Shown here: one piece after another, positions 8,127-19,048 of the stretch | How the letters are laid out: each line of letters starts with the position of its first letter | How positions within the stretch are numbered: the first letter of the stretch is position 1 | Origin: Enterobacter hormaechei subsp. xiangfangensis | GTDB taxonomy: Bacteria > Pseudomonadota > Gammaproteobacteria > Enterobacterales > Enterobacteriaceae | Assembly: GCF_001729785.1 (NCBI RefSeq) | Contig: NZ_CP017183.1 | Span: 3,844,001-3,908,000 of the forward strand | Length of the DNA: 64,000 bases | Direction: 5' to 3' | Made by a program: the position numbers and the translations under genes | Notes under the pieces: generated by a model | Databases searched by the model: none | Told to the model about the DNA's origin: nothing | The model's input: only the letters and a program-made list of their open reading frames with translations

Positions 8127-10103
8127 CTACTCATCTTCCAGGTAGGTGTACCCGTACAGACCCGCTTCAAACTCTTCCAGGAACTGCTGCTGTAACGCGT
8201 CGTCCAGACCGGTGTTTTTCACCTGATCGCGGAACTGGGTGAGCAGTTTTTTCGGATCCAGCTGAACGTATTCGAGCATGTCCGCCACGGTGTCCCCTTC
8301 GTCGGACAGCTCAACCTCCACGCTGCCGTCAGGGAAGACAAACACGTCAACCGCTTCGGTATCACCGAACAGGTTGTGCATGTTGCCGAGGATCTCCTGA
8401 TACGCCCCCACCATAAAGAAGCCCAGCATTGGCGGGTTCTCCGGATCGTACTCCGGCATTGGCATCGTCGTTGCGATACCGTCACCGTCAACGTAATGGT
8501 CAATCGCGCCGTCAGAGTCACAGGTGATGTCCAGCAGCACGGCGCGGCGTTCCGGGGCGTGGTTCAGCCCTTCCAGCGGCAGAACCGGGAACAGCTGGTC
8601 GATACCCCAGGCATCCGGCATCGACTGGAACAGGGAGAAGTTGACGTACATTTTGTCCGCCATACGCTCCTGCAACTCGTCGATAATCGGACGGTGCGCG
8701 CGGTTGCTCGGGTCGAGCTGTTTCTGCACTTCGTGGCACATATTCAGGTAGAGCTGCTCGGCCCACGCGCGCTCTTGCAGGCTGAATGTGCCTGACGAGT
8801 AGCCGACGTGAATATCGTGCAGGTCCATCTGGCTGTCGTGCAGCCATTCGCGCAGGGAACGACGCGTGCCCGGCTCGTGCATCTCCTGCCAGGTTTCCCA
8901 CATGCTTTGCAGGGAACGTGGGGCATCGTCTGCCGGAGGCGTGGCTTCGGTGATTTCGCTACGCTCAACGCCAATGATGTTAGAGACCAGTACCGTATGG
9001 TGCGCCGTGACCGCGCGGCCGGATTCGGTGATCACCGTCGGGTGCGGCAGGCCGTGCTCTTCGCAGGCATCGCCAATCGCCCAGATGATGTTGTTGGCAT
9101 ATTCGTTCAGGCCATAGTTTACCGAACAGTCAGACTGCGAGCGGGTCCCTTCGTAGTCCACGCCCAGGCCGCCGCCCACGTCAAAGCACTGAATATTCAC
9201 GCCGAGCTTATGCAGCTCAACGTAGAAACGTGCCGATTCACGCACGCCGGTGGCGATGTCGCGAATGTTGGCCATCTGCGAGCCGAGGTGGAAGTGCAGC
9301 AGCTGAATGCTGTCCAGACGACCGCGCTCGCGCAGAATTTCCACCAGCTGAAGCACCTGGTTCGCCGCGAGGCCGAACTTGGATTTTTCACCGCCGGAAG
9401 ACTGCCATTTACCGGAACCCTGCGACGCCAGTCGCGCACGCACGCCAAGGCGCGGGATCACGTTCAGACGCTCGGCCTCTTCCAGCACGATCGCGATTTC
9501 GGTCATCTTCTCGATCACCAGATAGACCTTGTGCCCCATCTTCTCGCCAATCAGCGCCAGACGAATGTATTCGCGATCTTTATAGCCGTTACAGACGATC
9601 ACCGACCGGGTCATGCCCGCGTGCGCCAGAACCGCCATCAGCTCCGCTTTAGAGCCTGCTTCCAGGCCCAGCGGCTCGCCGGAGTGGATCAGGGACTCAA
9701 TCACGCGACGGTGCTGGTTGACCTTGATCGGGTAAACGAGGAAATAGTCGCCGTTATAACCATACGATTCCCGCGCGCGTTTGAACGCGGCGTTAATAGA
9801 ACGCAGGCGATGTTGCAGGATCTGCGGGAAGCAGAACAGTGCAGGCAAGCGCTGACCCTGCGCTTCACGGGTTTTCACCAGTTTAGCGAGATCCACGCGC
9901 GCTTCCGGGACGTCCGGATCCGGGCAGACACTGATGTGGCCCAGCTCGTTAACGTCGTAGTAGTTATTGCCCCACCAGGCAATATTGTAAGTGCGCAGCA
10001 TCTTGCTGGCTTCCTCGGAGCTCATCGCAACCTCCTGCATAGAACGTAGTACACCCTGTTCGCCCGCTGACGAAGGCGAAAAAGAAGACATGTCGTCAGA
10101 CAT
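8127..10103 (-). CDS. speA: biosynthetic arginine decarboxylase
   Basis: 658 residues, the E. coli length, and nearly identical along most of its length. It converts arginine to agmatine and CO2 using PLP and Mg2+. The PLP lysine is in [12 protein letters not shown] near residue 125, and the Gly-rich phosphate loop is [14 protein letters not shown] chose ATG at 10103 (MSDDMS, as in E. coli); a TTG at 10115 would overlap the GAGG that serves as ribosome site. The sequence around residues 387-395 (SEITEATPP) differs from E. coli, as this loop commonly does. The small gene yqgB precedes it by 8 nt. Confidence 0.98.
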   Translation of the reverse strand: MSDDMSSFSPSSAGEQGVLRSMQEVAMSSEEASKMLRTYNIAWWGNNYYDVNELGHISVCPDPDVPEARVDLAKLVKTREAQGQRLPALFCFPQILQHRLRSINAAFKRARESYGYNGDYFLVYPIKVNQHRRVIESLIHSGEPLGLEAGSKAELMAVLAHAGMTRSVIVCNGYKDREYIRLALIGEKMGHKVYLVIEKMTEIAIVLEEAERLNVIPRLGVRARLASQGSGKWQSSGGEKSKFGLAANQVLQLVEILRERGRLDSIQLLHFHLGSQMANIRDIATGVRESARFYVELHKLGVNIQCFDVGGGLGVDYEGTRSQSDCSVNYGLNEYANNIIWAIGDACEEHGLPHPTVITESGRAVTAHHTVLVSNIIGVERSEITEATPPADDAPRSLQSMWETWQEMHEPGTRRSLREWLHDSQMDLHDIHVGYSSGTFSLQERAWAEQLYLNMCHEVQKQLDPSNRAHRPIIDELQERMADKMYVNFSLFQSMPDAWGIDQLFPVLPLEGLNHAPERRAVLLDITCDSDGAIDHYVDGDGIATTMPMPEYDPENPPMLGFFMVGAYQEILGNMHNLFGDTEAVDVFVFPDGSVEVELSDEGDTVADMLEYVQLDPKKLLTQFRDQVKNTGLDDALQQQFLEEFEAGLYGYTYLEDE

Positions 10104-10111
10104 AGCGAACC

Positions 10112-10243
10112 TCAACTCTTTGTATTAAGTGTAAAACAGTTGACTACTATCGCAGCGTTATACGGCGATAACAACCCATTAACGGCTCCATTTCCCAGCA
10201 GAGTATGCTGAAATCCAGACCGTGCGACCGGTTTCTTATTCAT
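10112..10243 (-). CDS. yqgB: small conserved protein YqgB
   Basis: 43 residues beginning MNKKPVAR and ending [14 protein letters not shown]. The tail matches E. coli YqgB ([11 protein letters not shown]) as I recall it, and the length is the same. The frame continues upstream to 10318, but the match begins at ATG 10243. It ends 8 nt before speA, so it may act as a leader gene for it; no function is firmly known. Confidence 0.8.
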   Translation of the reverse strand: MNKKPVARSGFQHTLLGNGAVNGLLSPYNAAIVVNCFTLNTKS

Positions 10244-10903
10244 ATCATTGTAAAACACGTATCCGAACTCTGTATGACAAGGTTCGGCGAAACCACGAGA
10301 AAACTCCTGTATTAACAAGAGCGCCCTTGTTCAGTTTTCACAAAGCGTGACCGGCTCTGGAATCCTGAGAAGCACCGAGATGGGTATAACATCGGCAGGT
10401 GTTTAGACCAGAAGTGCGGGTGGGAATCAAATGCGCGCCAGAACGGCTGCGCTGAATGAGCGGAAAACGATGGTTCATTATCTGGTATCACCTCCACGGC
10501 CGCCTCTGCTGAAACGGACCACAAGCCAAAGCTAAAAGTTCACTGCTTAACCCGGCTGGAAGTGGCGACACGATGTGTTCATCGAGCGCTTATTTTATAT
10601 GAGCCGCGCGCCGCGTTTTATACCGAGAAGGTCGCTAAAAAGCAAAACAAAAATGCGCAGGTTGCCAGCGTCGTCAGGAAAAATTTCCAGCAGCGTTTTC
10701 AACGCAGTGAGAGGTGAGTCAAAAAAAACTGGAAATCGGGTGAAGAAGTGACCTAAAATAGACGTCCAGATGTTAATCCATCCATACCGATTAACACTCA
10801 GACTGCCAGTGTCAAAATCCTGTAGGCCTTGGTAGAATTATCTCCTATGGCTATTCCACACAGCAGCTTGAGCTAACCAAATTCCTCTTAGGTGAAATAA
10901 AAC
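10244..10903. other. divergent speA/metK regulatory region
   Basis: 660 bases without a convincing gene. It holds the leader and promoters of yqgB-speA (leftward) and metK (rightward). The only clear element is the MetJ box array at 10760. A 70-codon leftward frame at 10312-10524 has no recognisable match and no good ribosome site. Confidence 0.6.
10760..10783. promoter_or_regulatory. MetJ (methionine repressor) box array
   Basis: Three tandem 8-mers AGACGTCC, AGATGTTA and ATCCATCC match the met-box consensus AGACGTCT at 7, 5 and 4 positions. The array lies about 120 bp before metK, a known MetJ target in E. coli. Confidence 0.7.
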
Positions 10904-12058
10904 ATGGCAAAACACCTGTTTACGTCCGAGTCCGTATCAGAAGGACATCCTGATAAAATTGCTGACCAAATCTCCGATGCGGTGCTGGATGCGATCCTCG
11001 CGCAGGATCCAAAGGCGCGCGTAGCGTGTGAAACCTATGTCAAAACCGGCATGGTTCTGGTTGGCGGTGAGATCACCACCAGCGCATGGGTTGATATCGA
11101 AGAGATCACCCGTAACACGGTGCGTGAGATCGGTTATGTACATTCTGATATGGGCTTTGATGCCAACTCCTGCGCCGTACTGAGCGCGATTGGCAAACAG
11201 TCTCCGGACATCAACCAGGGCGTTGACCGTGCCGATCCGCTGGAACAGGGCGCGGGCGACCAGGGCCTGATGTTCGGCTACGCAACCAACGAAACCGACG
11301 TACTGATGCCAGCGCCGGTGACCTACGCACACCGTCTGGTGCAGCGTCAGGCTGAAGTGCGTAAAAACGGCACTCTGCCGTGGCTGCGTCCGGATGCAAA
11401 AAGCCAGGTGACCTTCCAGTATGACGACGGGAAAATCGTCGGTATTGATGCCGTGGTTCTTTCCACGCAGCATGCTGAAGAGATTGACCAGAAATCCCTG
11501 CAAGAAGCGGTGATGGAAGAGATCATCAAGCCGGTTCTGCCAACTGAATGGCTGAGCTCTGCGACCAAATTCTTCATCAACCCAACCGGACGCTTTGTTA
11601 TCGGCGGCCCAATGGGTGACTGCGGTCTGACCGGTCGTAAAATCATTGTAGATACCTACGGCGGCATGGCACGTCACGGCGGCGGCGCATTCTCCGGTAA
11701 AGATCCGTCTAAAGTTGACCGTTCTGCCGCGTACGCTGCACGTTATGTGGCGAAAAACATCGTTGCTGCCGGTCTGGCTGACCGCTGTGAAATTCAGGTT
11801 TCCTACGCCATCGGCGTGGCTGAGCCAACCTCCATCATGGTGGAAACCTTCGGTACTGAAAAAGTGCCTTCTGAACAGCTGACCCTGCTGGTGCGTGAGT
11901 TCTTCGACCTGCGTCCATACGGTCTGATTCAGATGCTGGATCTGCTGCACCCAATCTACCAGGAAACCGCAGCGTACGGTCACTTTGGTCGCGAACATTT
12001 CCCATGGGAAAAAACCGACAAAGCCGCCCTGCTGCGTGATGCTGCCGGTCTGAAATAA
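10904..12058 (+). CDS. metK: S-adenosylmethionine synthase
   Basis: 384 residues, the family length. It makes S-adenosylmethionine from methionine and ATP as a cytoplasmic tetramer. [13 protein letters not shown] at the N-terminus, [12 protein letters not shown] near residue 115 and [19 protein letters not shown] near 260 are the substrate, adenosine and phosphate motifs. The start is preceded by AGGTGAAATAAAAC. Upstream met boxes indicate repression by MetJ with SAM, and a strong terminator follows. Confidence 0.99.
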   Translation: MAKHLFTSESVSEGHPDKIADQISDAVLDAILAQDPKARVACETYVKTGMVLVGGEITTSAWVDIEEITRNTVREIGYVHSDMGFDANSCAVLSAIGKQSPDINQGVDRADPLEQGAGDQGLMFGYATNETDVLMPAPVTYAHRLVQRQAEVRKNGTLPWLRPDAKSQVTFQYDDGKIVGIDAVVLSTQHAEEIDQKSLQEAVMEEIIKPVLPTEWLSSATKFFINPTGRFVIGGPMGDCGLTGRKIIVDTYGGMARHGGGAFSGKDPSKVDRSAAYAARYVAKNIVAAGLADRCEIQVSYAIGVAEPTSIMVETFGTEKVPSEQLTLLVREFFDLRPYGLIQMLDLLHPIYQETAAYGHFGREHFPWEKTDKAALLRDAAGLK

Positions 12059-12075
12059 TCGACTGCCAGCAGCTT

Positions 12076-12106
12076 AAAAAGGCCAGCCTTTGTGCTGGCC
12101 TTTTTT
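12076..12106 (+). terminator. rho-independent terminator after metK
   Basis: GGCCAGC (12081-12087) pairs with GCTGGCC (12094-12100), followed by six T and preceded by a run of A. Confidence 0.9.
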
Positions 12107-12109
12107 ATG

Positions 12110-12190
12110 TCGGGTGGCGGCTATGCCTTACCCGACCTACGGGTAGTGAGTTTTTGTAGGCCGGGTAAGGCGCTAGTAGCCACCCGACAA
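12110..12190. repeat. REP/BIME-type palindromic element
   Basis: Two inverted units around CGGGTGGCGGCTATGCCTTA and GTAGGCCGGGTAAGGCG, ending GCCACCCGAC. This is the enterobacterial REP pattern. It lies between metK and galP. Confidence 0.8.
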
Positions 12191-12375
12191 TGTTTGGAAC
12201 CGTTTACACCTCACTCTCTATATCCCGCTTTCAGAATATTCTCTTTGCATGATCGCATTTCTTCTGCTGTTACATTCCCTTTCAGTTAAGTCTGAAATTT
12301 GTGCAAACGCGATGCACATCAATTAATTTACCTCTATATTTTCAAAGCTTTAATTATTTTTACGGTTACAAGCCA

Positions 12376-12391
12376 GTGTAACCGATTACAC
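12376..12391. promoter_or_regulatory. GalR/GalS operator upstream of galP
   Basis: GTGTAACCGATTACAC matches the galactose-regulon operator consensus GTGTAANCGNTTACAC at every defined position. It lies 85 bp before galP. Confidence 0.9.
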
Positions 12392-12394
12392 CGT

Positions 12395-12410
12395 TGTGAT
12401 TTGACTCACA
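12395..12410. promoter_or_regulatory. CRP-binding site upstream of galP
   Basis: TGTGATTTGACTCACA carries both perfect half-sites of the CRP consensus (TGTGA-N6-TCACA). It is 3 bp from the gal operator, so activation and repression would compete. Confidence 0.85.
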
Positions 12411-12475
12411 TATTTTTATGAGCCGCTCACCTACTCTTTATATCGTAAAAACTGATAACCCAACTGGAGGGCATA

Positions 12476-13873
12476 ATGCCTGACAATAATAAACAGGGGC
12501 GTACGTCCAATAAGGCAATGACGTTCTTCGTCTGCTTCCTCGCCGCTCTGGCAGGATTACTCTTTGGCCTGGATATTGGCGTAATTGCCGGTGCATTACC
12601 TTTCATCACCGATGAGTTCCAGATTAGCGCACACACTCAGGAATGGGTGGTTAGCTCCATGATGTTCGGTGCCGCCGTCGGCGCGGTCGGCAGCGGCTGG
12701 CTCTCCTTTAAGCTCGGGCGTAAAAAGAGCCTGATGATCGGCGCGATCCTGTTCGTTGCCGGCTCACTGTTCTCTGCGGCTGCGCCTAACGTTGAAGTGC
12801 TGATCATCTCCCGCGTGCTGCTCGGTCTGGCAGTGGGCGTGGCGTCTTATACTGCCCCGCTGTACCTGTCTGAAATCGCTCCGGAAAAAATCCGCGGCAG
12901 CATGATTTCCATGTATCAGCTGATGATCACCATCGGTATTCTGGGGGCTTATCTCTCCGATACCGCATTCAGCTACAGCGGCGCATGGCGCTGGATGCTG
13001 GGCGTCATCATCATTCCTGCCATCCTGCTGCTGATTGGCGTCTTCTTCCTGCCGGACAGTCCGCGCTGGTTTGCCGCCAAACGCCGCTTCCATGATGCCG
13101 AACGCGTGCTCTTACGCCTGCGTGATACCAGCGCCGAAGCCAAAAACGAGCTGGAAGAGATCCGCGAAAGCCTGAAGGTCAAACAGTCCGGCTGGGCGCT
13201 GTTCAAAGAGAACAGCAACTTCCGCCGCGCGGTGTTCCTCGGCGTGCTGTTACAGATCATGCAACAGTTCACCGGGATGAACGTCATCATGTATTACGCG
13301 CCGAAAATCTTCGAACTGGCGGGCTACACCAACACCACCGAGCAGATGTGGGGCACCGTGATCGTTGGCCTGACCAACGTGCTGGCGACCTTTATCGCTA
13401 TCGGTCTGGTGGACTGCTGGGGACGTAAGCCAACCCTGACGCTGGGCTTCCTGGTGATGGCCGTCGGGATGGGCGTGCTGGGTACCATGATGCACATGGG
13501 CATTCACTCCCCAACGGCACAGTACTTCGCCGTGGCGATGCTGCTGATGTTTATTATTGGGTTTGCGATGAGCGCCGGTCCGCTGATTTGGGTGCTGTGC
13601 TCTGAGATCCAGCCGCTGAAAGGACGTGATTTTGGCATCACCTGCTCTACCGCGACCAACTGGATTGCCAACATGATCGTCGGCGCAACGTTCCTGACCA
13701 TGCTTAATACTCTGGGTAATGCCAACACCTTCTGGGTGTACGCCGGTCTGAACCTGTTCTTTATTGTTCTCACTATCTGGCTGGTTCCTGAAACCAAACA
13801 TGTTTCACTGGAACACATTGAACGTAACCTGATGAAAGGTCGTCCTCTGCGCGAAATCGGCGCACACGACTGA
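12476..13873 (+). CDS. galP: galactose:H+ symporter
   Basis: 465 residues, 12 membrane helices, sugar-porter branch of the MFS. Family signatures are visible: LGRKKSL after helix 2, [13 protein letters not shown] after helix 6, CWGRKP after helix 8 and [11 protein letters not shown] at the C-terminus. It imports galactose and glucose across the inner membrane with protons. GGAGG stands 6 nt before the ATG. The gal operator and CRP site upstream place it in the GalR/GalS regulon, as in E. coli. The 417-nt gap from metK holds those sites and a REP element. Confidence 0.97.
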   Translation: MPDNNKQGRTSNKAMTFFVCFLAALAGLLFGLDIGVIAGALPFITDEFQISAHTQEWVVSSMMFGAAVGAVGSGWLSFKLGRKKSLMIGAILFVAGSLFSAAAPNVEVLIISRVLLGLAVGVASYTAPLYLSEIAPEKIRGSMISMYQLMITIGILGAYLSDTAFSYSGAWRWMLGVIIIPAILLLIGVFFLPDSPRWFAAKRRFHDAERVLLRLRDTSAEAKNELEEIRESLKVKQSGWALFKENSNFRRAVFLGVLLQIMQQFTGMNVIMYYAPKIFELAGYTNTTEQMWGTVIVGLTNVLATFIAIGLVDCWGRKPTLTLGFLVMAVGMGVLGTMMHMGIHSPTAQYFAVAMLLMFIIGFAMSAGPLIWVLCSEIQPLKGRDFGITCSTATNWIANMIVGATFLTMLNTLGNANTFWVYAGLNLFFIVLTIWLVPETKHVSLEHIERNLMKGRPLREIGAHD

Positions 13874-13882
13874 TCCTCCTGC

Positions 13883-13905
13883 GGGAGGCGCCTCTTGCGC
13901 CTCCC
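13883..13905 (+). terminator. hairpin after galP
   Basis: GGGAGGCGC pairs with GCGCCTCCC around a 5-nt loop, 10 nt after the galP stop. No clear T run follows, so termination is uncertain; it may only protect the 3' end. Confidence 0.5.
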
Positions 13906-13931
13906 CGCTTCCCGCTTTATGCTCTGCCCCT

Positions 13932-14429
13932 ATGAAAGCACCCCGTCTCCCCATCGCCATTCAGCAAGCCGTTATGCGCAGCCTGCGGGAAAAACTCGCC
14001 CAGGCCAACCTGAAGCTCGGCCGCAATTATCCTGAACCGAAGCTGGTCTATCAGCAGCGTGGCACCGCGGCAGGTACCGCCTGGCTGGAATCGTATGAGA
14101 TCCGCCTCAACCCGGTGTTGATGATGGAAAATCAGCAGGCGTTTATCGAAGAAGTGGTGCCGCACGAGCTGGCGCATCTGCTGGTGTGGAAGCACTTTGG
14201 CCGCGTCGCGCCGCACGGCAAAGAGTGGAAGTGGATGATGGAGGCGGTGCTCGGCGTTCCGGCCCGTCGCACCCATCAGTTCGAGCTGGAATCGGTACGC
14301 CGCAATACCTTCCCCTACCGCTGCCAGTGCCAGCAGCACCAGCTTACCGTCCGCCGCCATAACCGCGTAGTGCGGGGCGAGGCGACCTACCGCTGCGTTA
14401 AATGCGGCGAACCGCTGGTTGCGGAATAA
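13932..14429 (+). CDS. sprT: SprT zinc-metalloprotease-like protein
   Basis: 165 residues. The zincin motif [13 protein letters not shown] lies near residue 78 and a C-terminal zinc ribbon has CQCQQH and CVKCGEP. It is the SprT family, related to the DNA-protein crosslink protease SPRTN; the E. coli role is poorly defined. It lies between galP and endA as in E. coli and starts 56 nt after the galP stop. Confidence 0.94.
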   Translation: MKAPRLPIAIQQAVMRSLREKLAQANLKLGRNYPEPKLVYQQRGTAAGTAWLESYEIRLNPVLMMENQQAFIEEVVPHELAHLLVWKHFGRVAPHGKEWKWMMEAVLGVPARRTHQFELESVRRNTFPYRCQCQQHQLTVRRHNRVVRGEATYRCVKCGEPLVAE

Positions 14430-14523
14430 TCACGCGAACTTTCAGGAACTTTCCTGATCTGACTGATTGCATACGGGAACAACATTCGTTACGTTGCGGG
14501 CTCGTTTTGACACGGAGTGTAAG

Positions 14524-15231
14524 ATGTCCCGTAATGTTTCTCTCGCGGTCGCTTTTCTGGCGACAGCGCTCTCCGGCCATGCTCTGGCCGACGGTATTCA
14601 CAGTTTCTCTCAGGCAAAAACCGCAGGCGTAAAGATTAACGCCGACGTACCGGGTGATTTCTACTGCGGCTGTAAAATTAACTGGCAGGGTAAGAAAGGG
14701 GTCGTGGATCTGGGATCCTGCGGCTATAAGGTGCGCAAGAACGAGAACCGCGCCAGCCGAATCGAATGGGAACACGTCGTTCCGGCCTGGCAGTTTGGCC
14801 ACCAGCGCCAGTGCTGGCAGGACGGTGGACGTAAAAATTGCGCAAAAGATCCGGTCTACCGCCAGATGGAAAGCGATATGCACAACCTGCAACCCGCCGT
14901 GGGTGAGGTCAATGGCGACCGCGGAAACTTCATGTACAGCCAGTGGAACGGTGGCGAAGGCCAGTACGGCCAGTGCGCCATGAAGGTCGATTTCAAAGAG
15001 AAAGTCGCCGAACCGCCTGCCCGCGCGCGCGGTAGCATCGCCCGCACTTATTTCTATATGCGCGACCGCTACGATCTCAATCTTTCCCGCCAGCAGACGC
15101 AACTCTTCAATGCCTGGGACAAGCTCTACCCGGTGACGGACTGGGAATGCCAGCGCGACGAACGTATCGCCAAAGTCCAGGGGAATCACAACCCTTACGT
15201 CCAGCGGGCTTGCCAGGCGCAAAAGAGCTAA
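14524..15231 (+). CDS. endA: periplasmic DNA-specific endonuclease I
   Basis: 235 residues. A Sec signal peptide ([17 protein letters not shown]) is cleaved near residue 22. The nuclease core has [12 protein letters not shown] with the catalytic His and [13 protein letters not shown] with the metal-binding Asn, and several cysteines are likely disulfide-bonded. It cuts double-stranded DNA in the periplasm. The frame is open from 14467, but MSRNVS at 14524 starts the signal peptide and is preceded by GGAGTGTAAG. Confidence 0.97.
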   Translation: MSRNVSLAVAFLATALSGHALADGIHSFSQAKTAGVKINADVPGDFYCGCKINWQGKKGVVDLGSCGYKVRKNENRASRIEWEHVVPAWQFGHQRQCWQDGGRKNCAKDPVYRQMESDMHNLQPAVGEVNGDRGNFMYSQWNGGEGQYGQCAMKVDFKEKVAEPPARARGSIARTYFYMRDRYDLNLSRQQTQLFNAWDKLYPVTDWECQRDERIAKVQGNHNPYVQRACQAQKS

Positions 15232-15282
15232 CCTACACTACGGCAATTCGCTTATATCGCATGACACATGGAATTTCTGACT

Positions 15283-16014
15283 ATGCGCATCCCTCGCATC
15301 TATCACCCTGAACTGATTACCCCAGGCGGCGAAATCGCCCTGTCTGATGATGCCGCAAACCATGTTGGTCGCGTGCTGCGCATGGGTGCAGGCCAGGCGA
15401 TTCAGCTCTTTGACGGCTCTAATCAGATTTTCGACGCTGAAATTACGCGCGCCGATAAAAAAAGCGTGCACGTGAAGGTGCTGCGTGGCGACGTGGATGA
15501 CCGGGAATCGCCGCTGCACATTCACCTGGGCCAGGTGATGTCGCGTGGGGAAAAGATGGAGTTCACCGTTCAGAAATCCATTGAACTGGGTGTAAGCCTC
15601 ATTACGCCACTTTTTTCTGAGCGCTGCGGCGTTAAACTGGATGCGGAACGTCTGAACAAAAAGATCCAGCAGTGGCAAAAAATTGCCATTGCGGCCTGCG
15701 AACAGAGCGGCCGCAATCGTATCCCGGAGATCCGCCCGGCGATGGATCTGGAGGACTGGTGTGCAGAAGAGGAAAGCGGGCTTAAGCTTAATCTTCATCC
15801 GCGCGCCAGCGCCAGCATCAATACGCTGCCGCTGCCCGTTGAGCGTGTACGCCTGCTGATTGGCCCGGAAGGCGGCCTGTCGGCTGACGAAATTGCCATG
15901 ACGGCGCGTTACCAGTTTACTGATATTCTGTTGGGACCTCGCGTTCTGCGCACTGAGACAACGGCACTCACCGCCATTACCGCGCTACAGGTGCGATTTG
16001 GCGATCTGGGTTGA
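15283..16014 (+). CDS. rsmE: 16S rRNA m3U1498 methyltransferase
   Basis: 243 residues, as in E. coli. It methylates N3 of U1498 in 16S rRNA with SAM. A PUA-like N-terminal domain is followed by a SPOUT domain whose knot is marked by [14 protein letters not shown] and [19 protein letters not shown] at 15283 (MRIPRIYHP) is the conserved start; the frame opens at 15268. gshB follows 27 nt later and is probably co-transcribed. Confidence 0.97.
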   Translation: MRIPRIYHPELITPGGEIALSDDAANHVGRVLRMGAGQAIQLFDGSNQIFDAEITRADKKSVHVKVLRGDVDDRESPLHIHLGQVMSRGEKMEFTVQKSIELGVSLITPLFSERCGVKLDAERLNKKIQQWQKIAIAACEQSGRNRIPEIRPAMDLEDWCAEEESGLKLNLHPRASASINTLPLPVERVRLLIGPEGGLSADEIAMTARYQFTDILLGPRVLRTETTALTAITALQVRFGDLG

Positions 16015-16041
16015 AGCAAAGACCCATAACCGGAGAAGAAG

Positions 16042-16989
16042 ATGATTAAGCTCGGCATCGTGATGGACCCCATCGCAAACATTAACATCAAGAAAGACTC
16101 CAGCTTCGCTATGCTGCTGGAAGCGCAGCGTCGCGGCTATGAACTCCACTACATGGAGATGAACGATCTTTACCTGATCAACGGTGAAGCCCGCGCACGC
16201 ACCCGCATCGTTAACGTCGAGCAGAACTACGAAAAATGGTACGAATTCGGTACCGAGCAGGATATTGCCCTGGCCGACCTCAACGTCATCCTGATGCGTA
16301 AAGATCCGCCGTTCGACACCGAATACATTTATTCCACCTATATCCTTGAGCGTGCCGAAGAGAAAGGCACGCTGATCGTCAACAAGCCGCAGAGCCTGCG
16401 CGACTGCAACGAGAAGCTCTATACCGCATGGTTCTCTGACCTGACGCCGGAAACGCTCGTCACCCGCAGCAAAACGCAGCTGAAAGAATTCTGGCAGAAG
16501 CACGGCGACATCATCATGAAACCGCTGGACGGCATGGGCGGCGCGTCGATCTTCCGGGTGAAAGAAGGCGATCCGAACATTGGCGTGATTGCCGAAACGC
16601 TGACCGAGCTGGGAACCCGCTACTGTATGGCACAGAACTATCTGCCAGCCATTAAAGACGGCGACAAGCGTGTGCTGGTCGTAGACGGCGAGCCGGTGCC
16701 TTACTGCCTGGCGCGTATCCCGCAGGGAGGGGAAACCCGTGGCAACCTGGCGGCTGGCGGCCGTGGCGAACCGCGTCCGTTAAGCGAAAGCGACTGGGAA
16801 ATTGCCCGCCGCGTCGGCCCTACGCTTAAAGCCAAAGGCCTGATCTTCGTTGGCCTCGATATCATCGGCGATCGTCTGACCGAAGTGAACGTCACTAGCC
16901 CAACCTGCATTCGTGAAATCGAAGCGGAATTCCCGATCTCGATCACCGGAATGCTGATGGACGCTATCGAAAAACGTTTACAGAAATAA
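16042..16989 (+). CDS. gshB: glutathione synthetase
   Basis: 315 residues. It joins gamma-glutamylcysteine and glycine with ATP, the last step of glutathione synthesis. The ATP-grasp fold is visible: [13 protein letters not shown] for [15 protein letters not shown] for the glycine-rich loop and [11 protein letters not shown] for Mg and substrate. GGAGAAGAAG precedes the ATG. A terminator follows. Confidence 0.98.
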   Translation: MIKLGIVMDPIANINIKKDSSFAMLLEAQRRGYELHYMEMNDLYLINGEARARTRIVNVEQNYEKWYEFGTEQDIALADLNVILMRKDPPFDTEYIYSTYILERAEEKGTLIVNKPQSLRDCNEKLYTAWFSDLTPETLVTRSKTQLKEFWQKHGDIIMKPLDGMGGASIFRVKEGDPNIGVIAETLTELGTRYCMAQNYLPAIKDGDKRVLVVDGEPVPYCLARIPQGGETRGNLAAGGRGEPRPLSESDWEIARRVGPTLKAKGLIFVGLDIIGDRLTEVNVTSPTCIREIEAEFPISITGMLMDAIEKRLQK

Positions 16990-16994
16990 CCTGT

Positions 16995-17038
16995 GACAGC
17001 GCCTGTGTTTATCCCCATACTGGGCGCTGTCGCTTTTT
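16995..17038 (+). terminator. terminator after gshB
   Basis: GACAGCGCC pairs with GGCGCTGTC across a 19-nt loop, followed by GCTTTTT. Confidence 0.75.
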
Positions 17039-17063
17039 AAACCAGGAAACAGTACCTCTGACA

Positions 17064-17624
17064 ATGAATTTACAGCATCACTTTCTTATTGCCATGCCTG
17101 CTCTCCAGGATCCGATTTTCCGCCGCGCCGTGGTCTATATTTGTGAATACAACGAAGACGGCGCGATGGGGATTATCATCAATAAGCCGCTGGAAAACCT
17201 TCAGGTTGAAGGGATTCTGGACAAGCTGAAAATCCCTGCTGAAGCGCGGCTGCCGGAAATCCGTCTCGATAAACCGGTGATGCTCGGCGGCCCGCTTGCA
17301 GAAGATCGTGGTTTTATCCTGCATACCCCGCCGGTTTTCTCGTCCAGCATTCGTATCTCCGATAACACCGTCGTCACCACCTCTCGCGATGTGCTCGAAA
17401 CACTGGGCACGGCAAATCAGCCTTCTGAGGTGCTGGTTGCGCTCGGCTACGCTTCCTGGGAAAAAGGGCAGCTGGAACAAGAAATTCTGGACAACGCCTG
17501 GCTGACGGCCCCTGCGGATATGAATATCCTGTTTAAAACCCCTATCGCCGATCGCTGGCGTGACGCGGCAAAACTGATTGGCATTGATATTCTGACCATG
17601 CCTGGCGTTGCGGGGCACGCGTAA
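17064..17624 (+). CDS. yqgE: YqgE/AlgH-family protein
   Basis: 186 residues, UPF0301. Conserved features are [15 protein letters not shown] opening ([13 protein letters not shown]), [10 protein letters not shown] and the [12 protein letters not shown] loop. The function is not established; the gene is nearly always coupled to ruvX. Its stop overlaps the ruvX start by one base (TAATG). Confidence 0.95.
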   Translation: MNLQHHFLIAMPALQDPIFRRAVVYICEYNEDGAMGIIINKPLENLQVEGILDKLKIPAEARLPEIRLDKPVMLGGPLAEDRGFILHTPPVFSSSIRISDNTVVTTSRDVLETLGTANQPSEVLVALGYASWEKGQLEQEILDNAWLTAPADMNILFKTPIADRWRDAAKLIGIDILTMPGVAGHA

Positions 17625-18040
17625 TGAGCGGCACCCTTCTCGCCTTCGACTTCGGCACCAAAAGCATCGGCGTCGCTGTGGGTCAACGGATCACCGGCAC
17701 CGCCCGCCCGCTCACGGCGCTGAAAGCTAACGACGGCACGCCGGACTGGAACCTTATTGAGCGCTTGCTCAAAGAGTGGCAGCCGGACGACGTGATTGTC
17801 GGCCTGCCGCTGAACATGGACGGCACCGAGCAGCCGCTTACCGCCCGCGCGCGCAAGTTCGCGAACAAAATCCATGGCCGCTTTGGTGTCTCCGTTAAGC
17901 TGCACGATGAACGTTTGAGCACCGTCGAGGCACGCGCTGGCCTGTTCGAGCACGGTGGCTTCCGGGCGTTGAACAAAGGCAGCGTGGATTCAGCTTCAGC
18001 CGTCATTATCCTCGAAAGCTATTTCGACCAGGGTTACTGA
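17624..18040 (+). CDS. ruvX: RNase H-fold pre-16S rRNA 5'-end processing nuclease YqgF
   Basis: 138 residues. [15 protein letters not shown] at the N-terminus is the RNase H-like strand with its catalytic Asp; VGLPLNMDG and [10 protein letters not shown] follow, and the C-terminal [11 protein letters not shown] carries the last part of the site. It acts in maturation of the 16S rRNA 5' end and was once proposed as a Holliday-junction resolvase. Translation is coupled to yqgE. Confidence 0.96.
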   Translation: MSGTLLAFDFGTKSIGVAVGQRITGTARPLTALKANDGTPDWNLIERLLKEWQPDDVIVGLPLNMDGTEQPLTARARKFANKIHGRFGVSVKLHDERLSTVEARAGLFEHGGFRALNKGSVDSASAVIILESYFDQGY

Positions 18041-18050
18041 GCGCCGGGGT

Positions 18051-19031
18051 CTACAGCCGCCCCTGCGCCCGTCGCTCCGCCAGACTCTGCTCAAAGTTCT
18101 GCATTCCCGCCTGCTGCCCCGTTTGAATAATGCCCGGCAGTTGCCAGGTTTTGCCTTCGCGGATCAGGTTTGCCGCCGCCGAGGTATTCACCAGCAGCTC
18201 ATACAGCGCCACGCGCCCGCCCTGGACATCCTGACGCAGCTTCTGCGCCAGAACCGCACGCAGGCTTCCCGCCAGCTGATTACGCACCGGATCTTTCTCC
18301 TGCGCCGGAAAGGTGTCGACCAGGCGCTCGATCGCCTGCGCCGCACCGCGCGTGTGCAGCGTGGCCAACACCAGATGGCCGGTTTCCGCCGCCGTCAGCG
18401 CCAGGCGTATCGTCTCGCTGTCGCGCAGCTCACCAAGCAGAATTACATCCGGATCTTCACGCAGCGCGCTGCGCAGCGCCTCGGCAAAGGACGGGCTGTG
18501 CAGGCCTATCTCCCGCTGCTGGATCAGGCAACGTTCACTCTGGTACATAAACTCCACCGGATCTTCCAGGGTCAGAATGTGCCCGTCTGTCTGGTGATTG
18601 AGAAAATCGACCATCGCGGCCAGAGTGGTCGATTTCCCGCTGCCGGTGGCGCCGGTGACCAGAATCAGGCCATTGTCATTGGACAAAAGCTCCGGGATCG
18701 CGCGCGGCACGCCTAACGCAGAGAGCTGCGGGCACGTCAGCGGCAACAGGCGCAGCGCGATCGAAACGCCGTGCATATGCTTAAACGCACTGCCGCGCAG
18801 CCGCTGACCGCCTGTGAGGGTAACGGCAAAATCCACCTGCCCGTTTGCCCACCAGGCGCCCTGCTGTTCGTCATTGAGCCACGCTTTTAATAACGCCTCC
18901 ACATCCGGGGGCGGAAACGGCGCAGGTTCAAGACGGCCTGACCTGCGCCAGCGCGGTGGTGAATCACTGCACAGGTGTAGATCGGAGACGTTATGCTTTA
19001 CACTAAGGGCCACAATTTCTTCCACATCCAT
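18051..19031 (-). CDS. yggR: PilT/GspE-like ATPase YggR
   Basis: 326 residues, as in E. coli. A Walker A (LVTGATGSGKSTTLAAM), an Asp box (HILTLEDPVEFMYQS), a Walker B (EDPDVILLGELRDSETI) and a His box (GHLVLATLHTRGA) make a complete retraction-type secretion ATPase. No pilus genes accompany it, so it may serve pilus genes elsewhere. The frame opens at 19106, but ATG 19031 has GAGGAG 7 nt upstream and matches E. coli (MxxEEIVALSVKHNVSDLHL). It is divergent from yggS. Confidence 0.95.
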   Translation of the reverse strand: MDVEEIVALSVKHNVSDLHLCSDSPPRWRRSGRLEPAPFPPPDVEALLKAWLNDEQQGAWWANGQVDFAVTLTGGQRLRGSAFKHMHGVSIALRLLPLTCPQLSALGVPRAIPELLSNDNGLILVTGATGSGKSTTLAAMVDFLNHQTDGHILTLEDPVEFMYQSERCLIQQREIGLHSPSFAEALRSALREDPDVILLGELRDSETIRLALTAAETGHLVLATLHTRGAAQAIERLVDTFPAQEKDPVRNQLAGSLRAVLAQKLRQDVQGGRVALYELLVNTSAAANLIREGKTWQLPGIIQTGQQAGMQNFEQSLAERRAQGRL

Positions 19032-19048
19032 AGACAACTCCTCGGAAA

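Noticed and set aside
8808..10049. 413-codon frame opposite speA
   Set aside because: Antisense shadow of a highly conserved GC-rich gene.
10312..10524. 70-codon leftward frame between yqgB and metK
   Set aside because: No recognised homologue, no good ribosome site and no codon bias; the region looks like leader and promoter sequence.
10750..10903. SAM riboswitch before metK
   Set aside because: No such fold is apparent, and enterobacterial metK is controlled by MetJ, for which boxes are visible.
10937..11998. 353-codon frame opposite metK
   Set aside because: Antisense shadow; metK itself is certain.
15283..16014. rsmE start at 15268
   Set aside because: Five extra codons are not conserved in E. 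coli, where the protein begins MRIPRIYHP.
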